NCBI RefSeq assembly: GCF_012295525.1
Contig: NZ_CP051167.1
Span: forward strand, 4,757,501-4,821,500
Source: Oxynema aestuarii AP17
GTDB lineage: Bacteria > Cyanobacteriota > Cyanobacteriia > Cyanobacteriales > Laspinemataceae
Length of the DNA stretch: 64,000 nt
Reading direction: 5' to 3'
In this document: piece after piece, positions 7,850 to 17,616 of the stretch
Position numbering within the stretch: the first letter of the stretch is position 1
Layout of the letters: every line of letters begins with the position of its first letter
Notes under the pieces: generated by a model
Told to the model about the DNA's origin: nothing
Seen by the model: only the letters and a program-made list of their open reading frames with translations
The model's database searches: none
Program-made: the position numbers and the translations under genes

Positions 7850-10165
7850 GTGCTAGTTCCACTCGATTATTACAGGATTCTCGGCTTGCCCATACAGGCT
7901 ACTGCCGAACAATTACAGCAGGCTCATCGCGATCGCGTGCAACAACTCCCCCGTCGGGAATATTCCGAGGTGGCCACCGTGGAGCGCAAGCGGCTGATTG
8001 ACGAAGCTTACGCCGTGTTGTCCGATCCGGAAGAACGCCAAATCTACGATGCCAATTTTCTCGCCAAATCCTACGATGCCGAACGAGAAGTCGGGGATCC
8101 TTCCGGGCGAGATTTGTGGGCTAAGGGGGCGCGATCGGAATCGAGCAGTACGCCGAGCATCGAAATCGAACCGGAACAATTTGTCGGCGCTTTGTCGATT
8201 CTCCAAGAACTCGGCGAATACGAACTGGTCTTGAAGTTGGGCCTGCCAATTCTGAGTGCCAACAATATCAGCCTCAAAAACGGGCGCTTCGGAGATCCGA
8301 ACCTGGTAGTTCCCGATATCGTCTTGACCGTCGCTTTAGCCTGTTTGGAACTCGGACGGGAGCAGTGGCAGCAAAGCCAATACGAAAGTGCGGCAAAATC
8401 TTTAGAAACGGGTCAAGATCTTTTACTGACCGAGGGGCTGTTTGCCAACCTGCGCGGGGAAATGGGTTCGGATCTCTACAAACTACGTCCCTACCGGATT
8501 TTGGAGTTACTCGCCCTACCGGAAACGAAGGTCAAGGAACGGCAACGCGGGTTACGGCTGCTGCAAGAAATGCTCGAAGAACGCGGCGGCATCGACGGCA
8601 CCGGGAACGACCAATCCGGCTTGAATGTAGATGACTTTTTGCGGTTTATCCAACAACTGCGCGGCCATTTGACGGCGGCGGAACAGCAGGAATTATTTGA
8701 AGCGGAAGCGCGGCGTCCGTCGGCGGTGGCGACTTATTTAGCGGTCTACGCTTTGGTCGCGGGGGGCTTTGCCACGCGCCAACCGTCGTTGATTCGGCGG
8801 GGGAAGTTGATGCTGGCTCATTTGGGGCGGCGTCAGGACGTGCATTTGGAGCAGGCGGTTTGCGCTTTGCTGCTCGGTCAAACTGAGGAAGCGTCCCAGG
8901 TTTTGGAGTTGACGCAGGAACGGGAACCCCTGGCGTTTATCCGGGAACAGTCCCAAGATGCGCCGGATTTACTGCCGGGATTGTGCCTGTATGCGGAACG
9001 GTGGTTGCAAGGGGAGGTGTTTCCCCATTTTCGCGATTTGGCGAGCGATCTCGCCTCGTTGAAGGATTATTTTGCCGACGAACAAGTTCAGGGCTATTTG
9101 GAAGGCTTGCCGGAAACTTCTAGCCAGGAGGTGGACGAGTGGGTGCCTTTGGCTCAGTCGAATCCCCCGCTTACGGTGGGTCTGCCGGAACCCAAGCCCA
9201 GACCGGATTCGGCGGTGCGCGCTTCGTTTCGGTTGAGCGATCGCCCCACGGGAAATGCTTATTCCCCGGTGGCTTTGTCTTCGTCCGGGGAACCGTCTGC
9301 GCGACTGGCGGAGGGGAACCGAGGAAGTTCGTTGGCGTCCCTTCCCCACGCCCGACGGGATTACAATCCGGAACGAGTCGGCGATTCCCCCCGCCGCAGC
9401 TCTCCCGGCAGTGGCGCCAACCGTCCCCCGGGTTGGGAACCCCAATTACCCCTGAGAAGTGGGGAGGAGCGATCGCGTTTACCCGTGGCGACGCGGGTTC
9501 GCAGTGGCGACGGTTCCGATGGCAGTCATTCCCGTCGTACTCGTCGCGGCGCCGGACGGGGGCGATCGCTTAAAGTCAGTCGCCTGTTACTGCTCGCTGC
9601 GGCGGGAATTTTTGCCCTGCTCTTTCTCTGGTTTTTACTCGGTCTGATCTTCGGTGGCGTGCGCGCTTTGTTCGCTCGCGGTCCATCCCTGGAAGGCGAA
9701 CAGTTGAATATTCGTTTGGATCGCCCGGTGATGCTCCCGGATCGACCTAAACCGGAGGAACTCGCTCTCGGAGGTCCACTGACTGAAGATAAAGCGGCTC
9801 AGACGATCCGCCAGTGGTTCTCGGTGAAGGCTCAAGCGTTGGGTAAAGATCGCCAGGTGGATCGGCTCTCCGAGGTGCTGGTGGATCCGGCGTTGTCGTT
9901 ATGGCAGCGACGGGCCCAAGATGCTCGCCGGGACAATTGGCATTGGGAATATCAACACCAACTCGAAGAGGTCAGCCAGTTGAAGGTGAGCGAAACCGAT
10001 CCGAATCAGGCGACGGTCGAGGCGCAAGTGGTCGAATCGGGGCAGTTGTTCGAGAATGGTCAGCCGAGTCGCACCCGCGAGGATAATTTACGGATTCGCT
10101 ACCAGTTGATGCGCGACGGCGATCGCTGGAAGATCCGCGATTGGGCGATTCTCAGCGAAGGTTAG
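7850..10165 (+). CDS. ftn2: ARC6/Ftn2 (ZipN) cell-division protein
   Basis: This 771-residue bitopic membrane protein anchors and organises the FtsZ ring in cyanobacteria; its plastid descendant is ARC6. The N-terminus (about 4-70) is a DnaJ-like domain, beginning PLDYYRILGLPIQATAEQL and ending with a DPEERQIYD segment. A long helical cytoplasmic region follows, then a Ser/Pro/Arg-rich linker (about 440-570). A single membrane helix lies at about 580-605, and the C-terminal IMS-type periplasmic domain starts at LTEDKAAQTIRQWF. The HPD triplet of true J proteins is absent, as is usual for this family. It starts with GTG at 7850. A strong hairpin follows the stop, so it is probably a single-gene unit. 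Confidence 0.93.
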   Translation: MLVPLDYYRILGLPIQATAEQLQQAHRDRVQQLPRREYSEVATVERKRLIDEAYAVLSDPEERQIYDANFLAKSYDAEREVGDPSGRDLWAKGARSESSSTPSIEIEPEQFVGALSILQELGEYELVLKLGLPILSANNISLKNGRFGDPNLVVPDIVLTVALACLELGREQWQQSQYESAAKSLETGQDLLLTEGLFANLRGEMGSDLYKLRPYRILELLALPETKVKERQRGLRLLQEMLEERGGIDGTGNDQSGLNVDDFLRFIQQLRGHLTAAEQQELFEAEARRPSAVATYLAVYALVAGGFATRQPSLIRRGKLMLAHLGRRQDVHLEQAVCALLLGQTEEASQVLELTQEREPLAFIREQSQDAPDLLPGLCLYAERWLQGEVFPHFRDLASDLASLKDYFADEQVQGYLEGLPETSSQEVDEWVPLAQSNPPLTVGLPEPKPRPDSAVRASFRLSDRPTGNAYSPVALSSSGEPSARLAEGNRGSSLASLPHARRDYNPERVGDSPRRSSPGSGANRPPGWEPQLPLRSGEERSRLPVATRVRSGDGSDGSHSRRTRRGAGRGRSLKVSRLLLLAAAGIFALLFLWFLLGLIFGGVRALFARGPSLEGEQLNIRLDRPVMLPDRPKPEELALGGPLTEDKAAQTIRQWFSVKAQALGKDRQVDRLSEVLVDPALSLWQRRAQDARRDNWHWEYQHQLEEVSQLKVSETDPNQATVEAQVVESGQLFENGQPSRTREDNLRIRYQLMRDGDRWKIRDWAILSEG

Positions 10166-10209
10166 ACCGTTTCTAGGGAAGGCGCTTCCGATTATTACTC
10201 TCAATCGTT

Positions 10210-10254
10210 CGATCGCAAGGGGTCAGGTCACCACGCCTGACCCCTTTGCGATCG
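10210..10254 (+). terminator. Long hairpin downstream of ftn2
   Basis: CGATCGCAAGGGGTCAGG and its complement CCTGACCCCTTTGCGATCG form an 18-bp stem with one bulged base and an eight-base loop. It begins 45 bp past the ftn2 stop. There is no clean T-run after it, so intrinsic termination is probable but not certain. The arms carry HIP1 cores at their bases. Confidence 0.65.
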
Positions 10255-10997
10255 CGACGGCGGACGGGCGATCGCCGCTCAAAGATTAAGGAAAGTTATA
10301 TTTTTCATAAGTTTGCATGATTTGAGTTCCGGGGACTCCCGCCCCGCCCGCCACCGATCGCCCGACCCGGACTCGGCGGCTCGTGGGGATCTCAACCGGA
10401 AAGCGTCCCGAGCGCCCTTCGGGTATCAGCCGCTCAAATGCCTTATTTTTCAAGGGTTTTCACATTTTGTTATTAAATCTTGACAAATTGGACGGGCGAT
10501 CGGGAGCATTGGGGAACAAAATGTTAAAATTTGATGACATTACGATCCCCACGTTGCCTATAAATTCGTAGATCGCCGACAGAATCGACCTTTAGACCCC
10601 TTGACCCCAGCGAGAGTTTTCTGCAACATAGACTTAACAAAGCGATCCCGGCGATCCCCAGACCGCCATCTGGAATCGGACGCCAAAGCGGGCGAGGACA
10701 CTCGAAACCGCATCCGAGGGATCGACCGAACCAGACCGTACCTTTTTTGTAAATCGACGATAAAACTCCGCCTAAATCAAGCGAGGAAACTGCAAAATCG
10801 ACGAGGGTGCCACGGATGAGAACCCGACGTTGCCCTCCCTTTGAAATAACAAACTCACTGATGTCATCGAGCCTGCCGGGGAGATGCACCCGCCTCACCC
10901 CGATCGAGCATTTGGCCGCCCTTTCTCCAAACACAATCGGATCGTCAGCTCTCGGATCGCGATCGATCCGGCGCACCCAGGCGAAAAGAAGTGTCAT
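10255..10997. other. Intergenic stretch without a supported gene
   Basis: Frames of 60 to 157 codons are open here on both strands, but none shows a recognisable domain, a good ribosome binding site or protein-like composition. The stretch is broken by HIP1 cores and A/T-rich patches. It may be decayed mobile-element DNA upstream of the TnpB remnant at 10998. Confidence 0.5.
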
Positions 10998-11112
10998 TAC
11001 CTACCCTGGGGTACCGGAAAGGAACGTCTCTGGAGAGACTGACCTCGGTCTGGATGGGGAAACCCAAACAGATCGGCAGACTCGTCGAAAGAGAAAAAAT
11101 AGTGATGTTTAG
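10998..11112 (+). pseudogene. C-terminal remnant of a TnpB-type protein
   Basis: The frame ending TAG at 11112 reads PGVPERNVSGETDLGLDGET and then QTDRQTRRKRKNSDV. This resembles the C-terminal tails of cyanobacterial TnpB proteins (NxSGxxxLxLxGET followed by a basic end). The catalytic RuvC segments and the zinc ribbon are not found upstream. A hairpin typical of IS200/IS605 right ends follows at 11116. The call rests on memory of the family tail; a TnpB search would decide it. Confidence 0.5.
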
Positions 11113-11115
11113 AAT

Positions 11116-11136
11116 CCCCGTCTCTTGAGAGCGGGG
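11116..11136 (+). other. Right-end hairpin of an IS200/IS605-type element
   Basis: CCCCG-t-CTCttgaGAG-CGGGG forms a GC-rich stem with one bulge, followed by AGTACGTCAA. This arrangement, directly behind a TnpB C-terminus, is a frequent right end of IS605-type elements in cyanobacteria. Confidence 0.55.
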
Positions 11137-11233
11137 AGTACGTCAACCAAGCAGGTTGAGAAATCAAGGCGATCGCTCGCACGTCATCCCCAAATTGATT
11201 TACCTGCCGTCTAACTAACAGGAGGCCAAAGTC

Positions 11234-12472
11234 ATGGCAAAAGAACGTCCCCCTTTACAAGAGATGACATTGCGGCAACTCCGTAAAGTGGCCAGCGAAT
11301 ATGCCATCTCCCGCTACTCTCGCATGAGAAAAGCACAACTGCTCGCGGCGATCGAAGACAAGCAACGTAGCAAAACCCAAGGTCAAACTACTACTACTCT
11401 GGAGGCGCAGGAAGAAGTGGAAGCTGCAAAATTTGAACTCGGTCAAGAAGATCGTACTGGAGGGACTCTCGCCTCCGTCGATGAAGGGTTGAACGACTTA
11501 CCCGACGGCTACGGAACCAGCCGCATCGTGCTGATGCCGCGAGATCCCCAATGGTCTTACTCCTACTGGGACGTCTCCAACGAACATAAAGAAGAAATGC
11601 GCAAGCAAGGCGGTCAGCAATTAGCCTTGCGTTTGTACGACGTCACCGACATCAACCTCGAATTTCAAAGCCCCCACAGCATCCAAGAGTATCCCTGCGA
11701 CGAATTAGCTCGCGAATGGTATTTGCCGATTCCGGTGAGCGATCGCGACTACGTAGTAGATATCGGTTACCGTTGCGCGGACGGTCGCTGGCTCGTGTTG
11801 GCCCGTTCCGCCCCCGTTCACGTGCCGCCCGTCTATCCCTCCGACTGGATCGAAGACCAATTTATCACCGTCGATTGGGAAGAAGACTTGCGCGGGAAAA
11901 CCTTCGTCGAACTCGTTCCCCCGAGCAAAAAAGCGGCGGCTGGCGAAAGCCCGATCTACGACAAAATCTTCGGCATGGCCCAAGGCGCCGAAGCTCAGCG
12001 CGTCGCCGGATCCCTGTTCGGTTCCATGCAGCACGTCCCCGGTTCGATGGCACCGTCCGAATCGATCAGCTCCTACGTGTTCCCCTCCGGTGTCGGTATG
12101 TGGGCCGTTCCGAGCATGTCCGGAGTCGGCATGAATATGTCCGGAGTCGGCATGTCCGGCGTCGGTTTCTCCGCCTCCGCCCCCCCGATTCGCCCCCGTC
12201 AGTTCTGGTTAGTCGCCGATGCCGAATTGATCGTTTACGGCGCCACCGAACCCGACGCCACGGTGACGATTGGCGGACGTCCGATTAAACTCAATCCCGA
12301 CGGCACTTTCCGCTTCCAGATGTCCTTCCAAGACGGGTTAATCGACTATCCGATTATGGCGGTCGCCGCCGACGGCGAGCAAATGCGATCGATCCACATG
12401 AAGTTCAATCGCGAAACGCCTTCCCGCCATACCAACACCAAAGAAGAAGCCGTTCAAGAATGGCTTGCCTAA
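11234..12472 (+). CDS. DUF4912 protein with Rho-N/SAP-like N-terminus
   Basis: This 412-residue cyanobacterial protein is of unknown function. Residues 8-45 (MTLRQLRKVASEYAISRYSR and on) look like the Rho N-terminal/SAP-type helical motif often found in nucleic-acid binders. The DUF4912 domain occupies about 85-235 (SRIVLMPRDPQWSYSYWDVS onward), followed by a Met/Gly/Ser-rich stretch with SGVGM repeats (about 290-312) and a small C-terminal beta domain (PRQFWLVADAELIVYGATEP). A clear AGGAGG lies 10 nt before the ATG. An intrinsic terminator follows. Its cellular role is not known. Confidence 0.85.
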   Translation: MAKERPPLQEMTLRQLRKVASEYAISRYSRMRKAQLLAAIEDKQRSKTQGQTTTTLEAQEEVEAAKFELGQEDRTGGTLASVDEGLNDLPDGYGTSRIVLMPRDPQWSYSYWDVSNEHKEEMRKQGGQQLALRLYDVTDINLEFQSPHSIQEYPCDELAREWYLPIPVSDRDYVVDIGYRCADGRWLVLARSAPVHVPPVYPSDWIEDQFITVDWEEDLRGKTFVELVPPSKKAAAGESPIYDKIFGMAQGAEAQRVAGSLFGSMQHVPGSMAPSESISSYVFPSGVGMWAVPSMSGVGMNMSGVGMSGVGFSASAPPIRPRQFWLVADAELIVYGATEPDATVTIGGRPIKLNPDGTFRFQMSFQDGLIDYPIMAVAADGEQMRSIHMKFNRETPSRHTNTKEEAVQEWLA

Positions 12473-12494
12473 GTTTAAGTTAGGTCGAACTGAA

Positions 12495-12528
12495 AAAACC
12501 CCCTACCGATGCGTTGGTGGGGGGTTTT
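12495..12528 (+). terminator. Intrinsic terminator of the DUF4912 gene
   Basis: AAAACCCCCTACC-gatgcgtt-GGTGGGGGGTTTT is a 13-bp stem with one wobble pair, ending in a T-run, 22 bp past the stop codon. Confidence 0.85.
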
Positions 12529-12531
12529 GGA

Positions 12532-12556
12532 TTTGAGATTTGAGATTTGAGATTTT
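12532..12556. repeat. Heptamer tandem repeat (ATTTGAG)n
   Basis: Three copies of ATTTGAG followed by ATTTTAG lie between the terminator and the 3' end of the Uma2 gene. It is an STRR-type repeat like those at 247 and 39776. Confidence 0.7.
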
Positions 12557-13151
12557 AGGGGAATTGAGGTGATTCAGATTCTGGAGTCAGGTCGAGATTG
12601 CGATAGATTTCCTCGATGGGAAAACTTAGATTGATGCTTTTGAGTTCGATAGTGTCGCCTGCTTGGTAATTGACGATCGACCATTCGCCTGTTTCTTTTT
12701 TGTGATATAAATCGATTTCCAGGCGGGTGGAACTGACTAACAAATAGTCTTGTAGGGCTGGATTATGGCGATACATTCTAAATTTGCGGCCTCTGTCGTA
12801 GGCTTCGGTGCTCGGAGAAAGAACTTCGACGATGAGGCAGGGATAGGTAATGTATTGGGTTGTGGTTTTGTCGCGATCGTCGCAGGTGACGCTGACATCG
12901 GGATAGGTATAGTTATTTGTGCCGACAATGTTAATTCTCAGGTCTGAGTTACCAACTTCGCAGCGACTGGTTTCAAGGTGGTTGGAAAACAGGGTAATCA
13001 GTCTAACGGAAATGAGGCTATAGTTTTTACTACCACCACCCATAGCGTATACTCGATCGTCGATCAGTTCGTGTTTTTCGAGCTGCTGTTCTTCCCAAGT
13101 GAAGTATTCTTCGGGGGTTAGGGTGGGGAATTTTGCTTGGGATGCGATCGT
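12555..13151 (-). CDS. Uma2-family PD-(D/E)XK endonuclease-like protein with ACG in place of a start ATG
   Basis: The Uma2 (DUF820) fold is present: TLTPEEYFTWEEQQLEKHEL at the N-terminus, YPDVSVTCDDRD with the catalytic Asp, LIVEVLSPSTEAYDRGRKF with the EVLS and R/K residues, and a C-terminal strand. The frame is open back to TAA at 13158-13160, and family homology runs nearly to that point. No ATG, GTG or TTG occurs before the internal ATG at 13043, which would delete about 36 conserved residues. An AGGGAG lies nine bases before ACG at 13149-13151, so either ACG is used or the start was lost. Uma2 genes are abundant in cyanobacteria; their function is unclear, and many are linked to mobile DNA. 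Confidence 0.75.
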   Translation of the reverse strand, partial: TIASQAKFPTLTPEEYFTWEEQQLEKHELIDDRVYAMGGGSKNYSLISVRLITLFSNHLETSRCEVGNSDLRINIVGTNNYTYPDVSVTCDDRDKTTTQYITYPCLIVEVLSPSTEAYDRGRKFRMYRHNPALQDYLLVSSTRLEIDLYHKKETGEWSIVNYQAGDTIELKSINLSFPIEEIYRNLDLTPESESPQFP

Positions 13152-13315
13152 GGTTCGTTACTCCCTATGGGGTTGTTTGGGATCGGTTTAGCTCGCTTGT
13201 TTTTATTGTGAAGTACCGCTCTCTACTCCCTTGGAGATGGGGCAACAACTGTCAAGAACGAATGTCCTCGATTTAAAGTGTTTCAACTGTCTGCTCAGAT
13301 AACTTCTGAACTGCT

Positions 13316-13705
13316 ATGGATCTGCTCGATATTCTCAAACAAGATTACCAAAACTTCCCCGAAGATCAGACTTACGAGATTTACGCCGAAGACGTTTACT
13401 TCCAAGACCCGATGAATCGTTTTCGGGGGCGCGATCGCTACCGCCAGACCATTAATTTTATCCGAACTTGGTTTAAAGACGTGCAGCTCGACATGCACCA
13501 GATCGATCGCCGGGGAAACACCATCACCACCCGATGGACCTTGCACTGGACCACCCCCTTACCCTGGAAACCGCGCATTTCCATCCCCGGATGGAGCGAA
13601 CTCGAAGTGAATCCAGACGGTGCGATCGCCTCCCATATCGATTATTGGGACTGTTCCCGCCTCGATGTCCTCCGACAACACCTGTTCCCCAAAAAAAACC
13701 GCTAA
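13316..13705 (+). CDS. DUF2358 protein (NTF2-like fold)
   Basis: This 129-residue protein matches DUF2358, a family of cyanobacteria and plastids. It starts MDLLDILKQDYQNFPEDQTY, and the body alternates strands and helices as expected of an NTF2/SnoaL-like cone. Trp/Pro-rich segments (TLHWTTPLPWKPRISIPGWS) line the presumed pocket. No catalytic residues are established. It lies 45 bp before the ArsA-like ATPase gene on the same strand, so the two may be co-transcribed. Confidence 0.85.
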   Translation: MDLLDILKQDYQNFPEDQTYEIYAEDVYFQDPMNRFRGRDRYRQTINFIRTWFKDVQLDMHQIDRRGNTITTRWTLHWTTPLPWKPRISIPGWSELEVNPDGAIASHIDYWDCSRLDVLRQHLFPKKNR

Positions 13706-13750
13706 AGTAAAGAGATGTAAACAATTCTCAGCCAGAGGACGATTTGCAAT

Positions 13751-14938
13751 ATGCGTTTGATCTTAATGACAGGTAAAGGTGGCGTCGGTAAAACCTCCGT
13801 TGCTGCTGCAACCGGGTTACGCTGTGCCGAACTCGGTTATAAAACCCTCGTCCTCAGTACCGACCCGGCGCACTCCCTCGCCGACAGCTTCGATCTCGAA
13901 CTCGGACACGACCCGCGTCCGGTTCGCGAAAACCTGTGGGGAGCCGAACTCGATGCCTTAGTCGAACTCGAATCGAACTGGGGTTCCGTCAAGCGTTACA
14001 TCACCGAAGTCCTGCAAGCGCGCGGTTTAGAAGGGGTACAAGCCGAAGAACTGGCGATTTTACCCGGAATGGACGAAATTTTCGGACTCGTCCGCATGAA
14101 GCGCCATTACGACGAAGGCGAATATGACGTTTTGATTATCGACTCGGCGCCGACCGGAACCGCCTTGCGGCTGTTGAGTTTGCCGGAGGTCAGTGGCTGG
14201 TACATGCGCCGCTTTTACAAGCCGTTGCAAGGAATTTCCGTAGCGTTGCGTCCCTTAGTCGAACCGATTTTTAAACCGATCGCCGGATTTTCTCTCCCCG
14301 ATAAAGAGGTGATGGACGCACCTTACGAGTTTTACGAACAAATCGAAGCGCTCGAAAAGATTTTAACGGATAATGCCGTCACTTCGGTGCGCTTGGTTAC
14401 CAATCCCGAAAAAATGGTGATTAAGGAATCGTTGCGCGCTCATGCTTATTTAAGTTTGTACAATGTCGCGACGGATTTAGTGATTGCCAACCGGATTATC
14501 CCCGATGAAGTGACCGATGCCTTTTTCCAACGCTGGAAAGAGAATCAGCAAGAATATCGGCACGAAATTCACGAGAATTTCCGCCCTTTACCCGTCAAAG
14601 AGGTGCCGCTTTATTCTCAAGAAATGTGCGGGTTAGAGGCTTTAGAAACCCTCAAGCAGACCTTATATCAAGACGAAGACCCGACCCAAGTTTATTATAA
14701 AGAAACGACGGTCAGGGTATTACAAGAAAACAATCATTATAGTTTGGAACTCTACTTGCCGGGAATTCCTAAAGACGATATCAAATTAAGTAAAACGGCG
14801 GACGAGTTGAATATTCGTATCGGCAATCACCGCCGTAATTTAGTGTTGCCCCAAGCACTGGCGGCCTTGCAACCTGCGGGGGCGAAGATGGAGGAAGATT
14901 ATCTAAAAATTCGCTTTGCAGAAGCGGCCAAAGTCTAA
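13751..14938 (+). CDS. ArsA/Get3-type ATPase with Hsp20-like C-terminal domain
   Basis: This is a 395-residue single-unit ArsA/TRC40/Get3 family ATPase. The deviant Walker A is GKGGVGKTS (residues 8-16), switch I lies around [13 protein letters not shown], and the [14 protein letters not shown] segment follows. Residues about 315-393 ([20 protein letters not shown] onward) form an Hsp20/alpha-crystallin-like domain common in cyanobacterial and chloroplast ArsA homologues. No arsenic genes are nearby and the ArsA metal cysteines are not apparent, so a role in protein targeting or assembly is more likely than arsenite export. ATG start. Confidence 0.9.
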   Translation: MRLILMTGKGGVGKTSVAAATGLRCAELGYKTLVLSTDPAHSLADSFDLELGHDPRPVRENLWGAELDALVELESNWGSVKRYITEVLQARGLEGVQAEELAILPGMDEIFGLVRMKRHYDEGEYDVLIIDSAPTGTALRLLSLPEVSGWYMRRFYKPLQGISVALRPLVEPIFKPIAGFSLPDKEVMDAPYEFYEQIEALEKILTDNAVTSVRLVTNPEKMVIKESLRAHAYLSLYNVATDLVIANRIIPDEVTDAFFQRWKENQQEYRHEIHENFRPLPVKEVPLYSQEMCGLEALETLKQTLYQDEDPTQVYYKETTVRVLQENNHYSLELYLPGIPKDDIKLSKTADELNIRIGNHRRNLVLPQALAALQPAGAKMEEDYLKIRFAEAAKV

Positions 14939-14958
14939 GGTTTTAAGTCGGAAAGCAA

Positions 14959-14993
14959 GGCGATCGCGAAGCGTCTCCAAAGGAGAATCGCCG
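14959..14993. repeat. Dispersed HIP1-GGAGA repeat, copy 2
   Basis: A HIP1 core followed by GCGAAGCGTCTCC-aaa-GGAGAATCGCC. It is nearly identical to the copy at 15072-15107, differing by one A. Both lie between the ArsA-like gene and acs. Confidence 0.8.
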
Positions 14994-15071
14994 AGGAGGC
15001 TCAATTCGATCGCCCAAGGAAAAGGTGCGTGAGGATCGTGGTTCTCAATGCACCTTTTCAATCTATTTTCC

Positions 15072-15107
15072 GGCGATCGCGAAAGCGTCTCCAAAGGAGA
15101 ATCGCCG
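15072..15107. repeat. Dispersed HIP1-GGAGA repeat, copy 3
   Basis: GGCGATCGCGAAAGCGTCTCC followed by aaa-GGAGAATCGCC. It is the second of two adjacent copies in the convergent spacer between the ArsA-like gene and acs. Confidence 0.8.
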
Positions 15108-15146
15108 TACATGTTCGCAACTGGTGACCTCTAAGTTGCTCTTGCC

Positions 15147-17114
15147 TCAAGCACCCTCGCGCAACTTATCTAAAACACTACGGTCTTGCAACGTCGAGGT
15201 ATCGCCGGAAATCTCTTCGCCGGAGGCGAGCGATCGCAACAAACGGCGCATAATCTTACCCGATCGCGTCTTCGGTAAATCGTCGGTAAAGCGAATTTCC
15301 GCCGGACGAGCCAGGGCGCCAATTTCACTGACGACATGTTCTTTAAGCTGGTTTTCCAAATCTTCGCTACCTTGGTAACCGTCTTCCAAACTCACGAAAG
15401 CGACCACCGCTTCCCCTCGCAACTCATCCGGTTTGCCCACCACTGCCGCTTCCGCCACAGAGGGGTGAGACACCAACGCCGATTCGATTTCCATCGTTCC
15501 CAAACGGTGACCAGACACGCTAATTACATCATCGACACGACCCATTACCCAATAATATCCGGTTTCGTCCCGTCGGGCGCCGTCCCCTGCAAAATAAAGG
15601 TATTGGCCGTCTTTCGGGGCAATATGTTCCCAATAAGTCCGGCGGAAGCGATCGGGGTCGCCGTAAACCGTGCGCATCATCCCGGGCCAGGGATGTTTCA
15701 CCACCAAATAACCCCCTTGATTTTCGCCGACAGAATTGCCGTCCAAATCGACGACATCGGCGAGAATTCCGGGAAAGGGCATCGTCGCGGAACCGGGTTT
15801 GGTGGGGGTCGCGCCGGGTAACGGAGTAATCATAAAACCGCCCGTTTCCGTTTGCCACCAGGTATCGACAATCGGACAGCGTTCGCCACCGATGACGCGG
15901 TGGTACCAGATCCAAGCTTCGGGGTTGATCGGTTCGCCGACAGTCCCCAACAGGCGTAGGGAGGACAGATCCCGGGCATTGGGATGGTGTTCGCCCATTT
16001 TAATAAAAGCGCGGATCGCGGTGGGGGCGGTGTAGAAGATCGTGACGCCGTATTTTTCGACCACATCCCAGAAACAGCCGGGATTGGACGATCGCGGCGC
16101 CCCTTCGTACATCACCGTCGTAGCGCCGTTGGAGAGCGGACCGTAGACGATGTAGCTATGTCCGGTAATCCAGCCGACATCGGCGGTACACCAGTAAACA
16201 TCCGTATCTTGGAGGTCGAAAGCCCACTTGTTGGTAACGTGGGTGTAAAGGTTATACCCGCCCGTGGTGTGGACGACCCCTTTCGGTTTGCCCGTGGTGC
16301 CGGAGGTGTAGAGGATGAAGAGCATGTCTTCGCTGTCCATCACTTCCGCATCGCAGTGACCGGAGACCCCTGCTTGCAGGTCGTGCCACCAGTGGTCCCG
16401 TCCGGGTTCCATGTGAGTTTTTTCGCCCGTGCGTTGGACGACGAGGACGTTATCGACGCTGGAGACGCCGTGTTCGAGGGCTTTATCGACTTGAATTTTG
16501 AGGGGGATGGCGGCATCTTTACGGAAGCCCCCGTCGGCGGTAATCACGAGTTTCGCTTCCGCATCGACGAGACGATCGCGCAGGGCTTCGGCACTGAAGC
16601 CGCCGAAAACGACAGTATGGGGGGCGCCGATGCGGGCGCAGGCGAGCATGGCGATCGCCGCTTCGGGAATCATGGGCATGTAGATGCCGACGCGATCGCC
16701 TTTTTTCACCCCGAGTTGTTTGATAACGTTCGCCATCTGGCAAACTTCCCGGTGCAGTTGGGCGTAGGTGAGGGTGCGCGAGTCGCCGGGTTCTCCTTCC
16801 CAAATCAGGGCTGCTTTATTTTTGCGCCAGGTCGTTAAGTGGCGATCGAGACAATTGTAAGAGATGTTGAGCTGTCCGCCGAGGAACCACTGAGCGTTCG
16901 GCGGTTGCCAGTCGAGGACGCGATCCCATTTTTTGAACCAATGCAGTTCGCTTTCGGCGAGTTCGGCCCAGAATTGTTCGGGGTCGGCGGCAGCGCGTTC
17001 GTACAGCTTCTGGTATTCGTCTAAATGTTTGATATGGGCGGTTTGGGAAAATTCCGCCGAGGGGGGAAACAGGCGTTTTTCTTTGAGGATGGATTCGATC
17101 GTCGGTTGTGACAT
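15147..17114 (-). CDS. acsA: Acetyl-CoA synthetase (AMP-forming)
   Basis: This 655-residue enzyme activates acetate to acetyl-CoA through an acetyl-adenylate. The adenylate-forming core motif [11 protein letters not shown] lies at about residue 270, the [10 protein letters not shown] motif and the [16 protein letters not shown] segment follow, and the catalytic lysine is in [11 protein letters not shown] near residue 620. The N-terminal ACAS domain ([18 protein letters not shown]) is complete, so this is the full-length bacterial enzyme. It starts ATG at 17114 without an obvious Shine-Dalgarno sequence. It converges with the ArsA-like gene. Confidence 0.96.
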   Translation of the reverse strand: MSQPTIESILKEKRLFPPSAEFSQTAHIKHLDEYQKLYERAAADPEQFWAELAESELHWFKKWDRVLDWQPPNAQWFLGGQLNISYNCLDRHLTTWRKNKAALIWEGEPGDSRTLTYAQLHREVCQMANVIKQLGVKKGDRVGIYMPMIPEAAIAMLACARIGAPHTVVFGGFSAEALRDRLVDAEAKLVITADGGFRKDAAIPLKIQVDKALEHGVSSVDNVLVVQRTGEKTHMEPGRDHWWHDLQAGVSGHCDAEVMDSEDMLFILYTSGTTGKPKGVVHTTGGYNLYTHVTNKWAFDLQDTDVYWCTADVGWITGHSYIVYGPLSNGATTVMYEGAPRSSNPGCFWDVVEKYGVTIFYTAPTAIRAFIKMGEHHPNARDLSSLRLLGTVGEPINPEAWIWYHRVIGGERCPIVDTWWQTETGGFMITPLPGATPTKPGSATMPFPGILADVVDLDGNSVGENQGGYLVVKHPWPGMMRTVYGDPDRFRRTYWEHIAPKDGQYLYFAGDGARRDETGYYWVMGRVDDVISVSGHRLGTMEIESALVSHPSVAEAAVVGKPDELRGEAVVAFVSLEDGYQGSEDLENQLKEHVVSEIGALARPAEIRFTDDLPKTRSGKIMRRLLRSLASGEEISGDTSTLQDRSVLDKLREGA

Positions 17115-17616
17115 TGTTTTGAGATTTGGTAACTTCGGTTACGGAATTCATTGTTTACTGTACTTCATTGGGTTGTTTGAACCCTAGAGGGACAGCCGAG
17201 TGTTTTTGTCCCCTTGGGGAGTTAGAACGAGGGGGCGATCGCGCGAGTTTGAGAGTCCCCGGGGGTCGGATTTAAAAGCGTCGAAAAAATGTCAACAAAT
17301 CGCTAAAAAATAAGGAGTGAATCGCTTTAATCGGGAGGGTTCGCATGGTAGCTTGCTCGCAACCCCCGTATCGCTGGCATCGATAGCGTCCAACCGAAAA
17401 GGCGCGCGGCGATCTCCAGGGGTAAACAGGCATCCCGGGGCAAAAATAAGGCAATGGCTAGTCAGGAATCCGTCGCAAGTGCGACACTAGAAGCGAGTAG
17501 AGCCTCGCGCGATCGCCCCGACCCCGATGGAATGGCGATCCCCGACCCGCACCTGTGGGACGCAGCGCGCGATCGCGCCCGTCGAGTCACCGCCATTGTG
17601 TTAAGGAGTTGCGAAC
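17115..17616. other. Divergent acs/ebsA intergenic region
   Basis: This 500-bp spacer separates acs (minus) from the EbsA-like gene (plus). Several HIP1 cores are present and a frame is open over part of it, but that frame overlaps the real gene out of phase and has no homology I recognise. Promoters for both neighbours must lie here; none is clear by eye. Confidence 0.5.

Noticed and set aside
10524-10997. A 157-codon minus-strand frame upstream of the DUF4912 gene
   Set aside because: No homology, ribosome binding site or domain is recognisable, and the region also holds a TnpB remnant on the other strand.
13751-14938. Arsenic-resistance function for the ArsA-like gene
   Set aside because: No arsenite pump, ArsR or ArsC is near, and the metal-binding cysteines of ArsA are not apparent; the Hsp20-tailed form is a general cyanobacterial protein.
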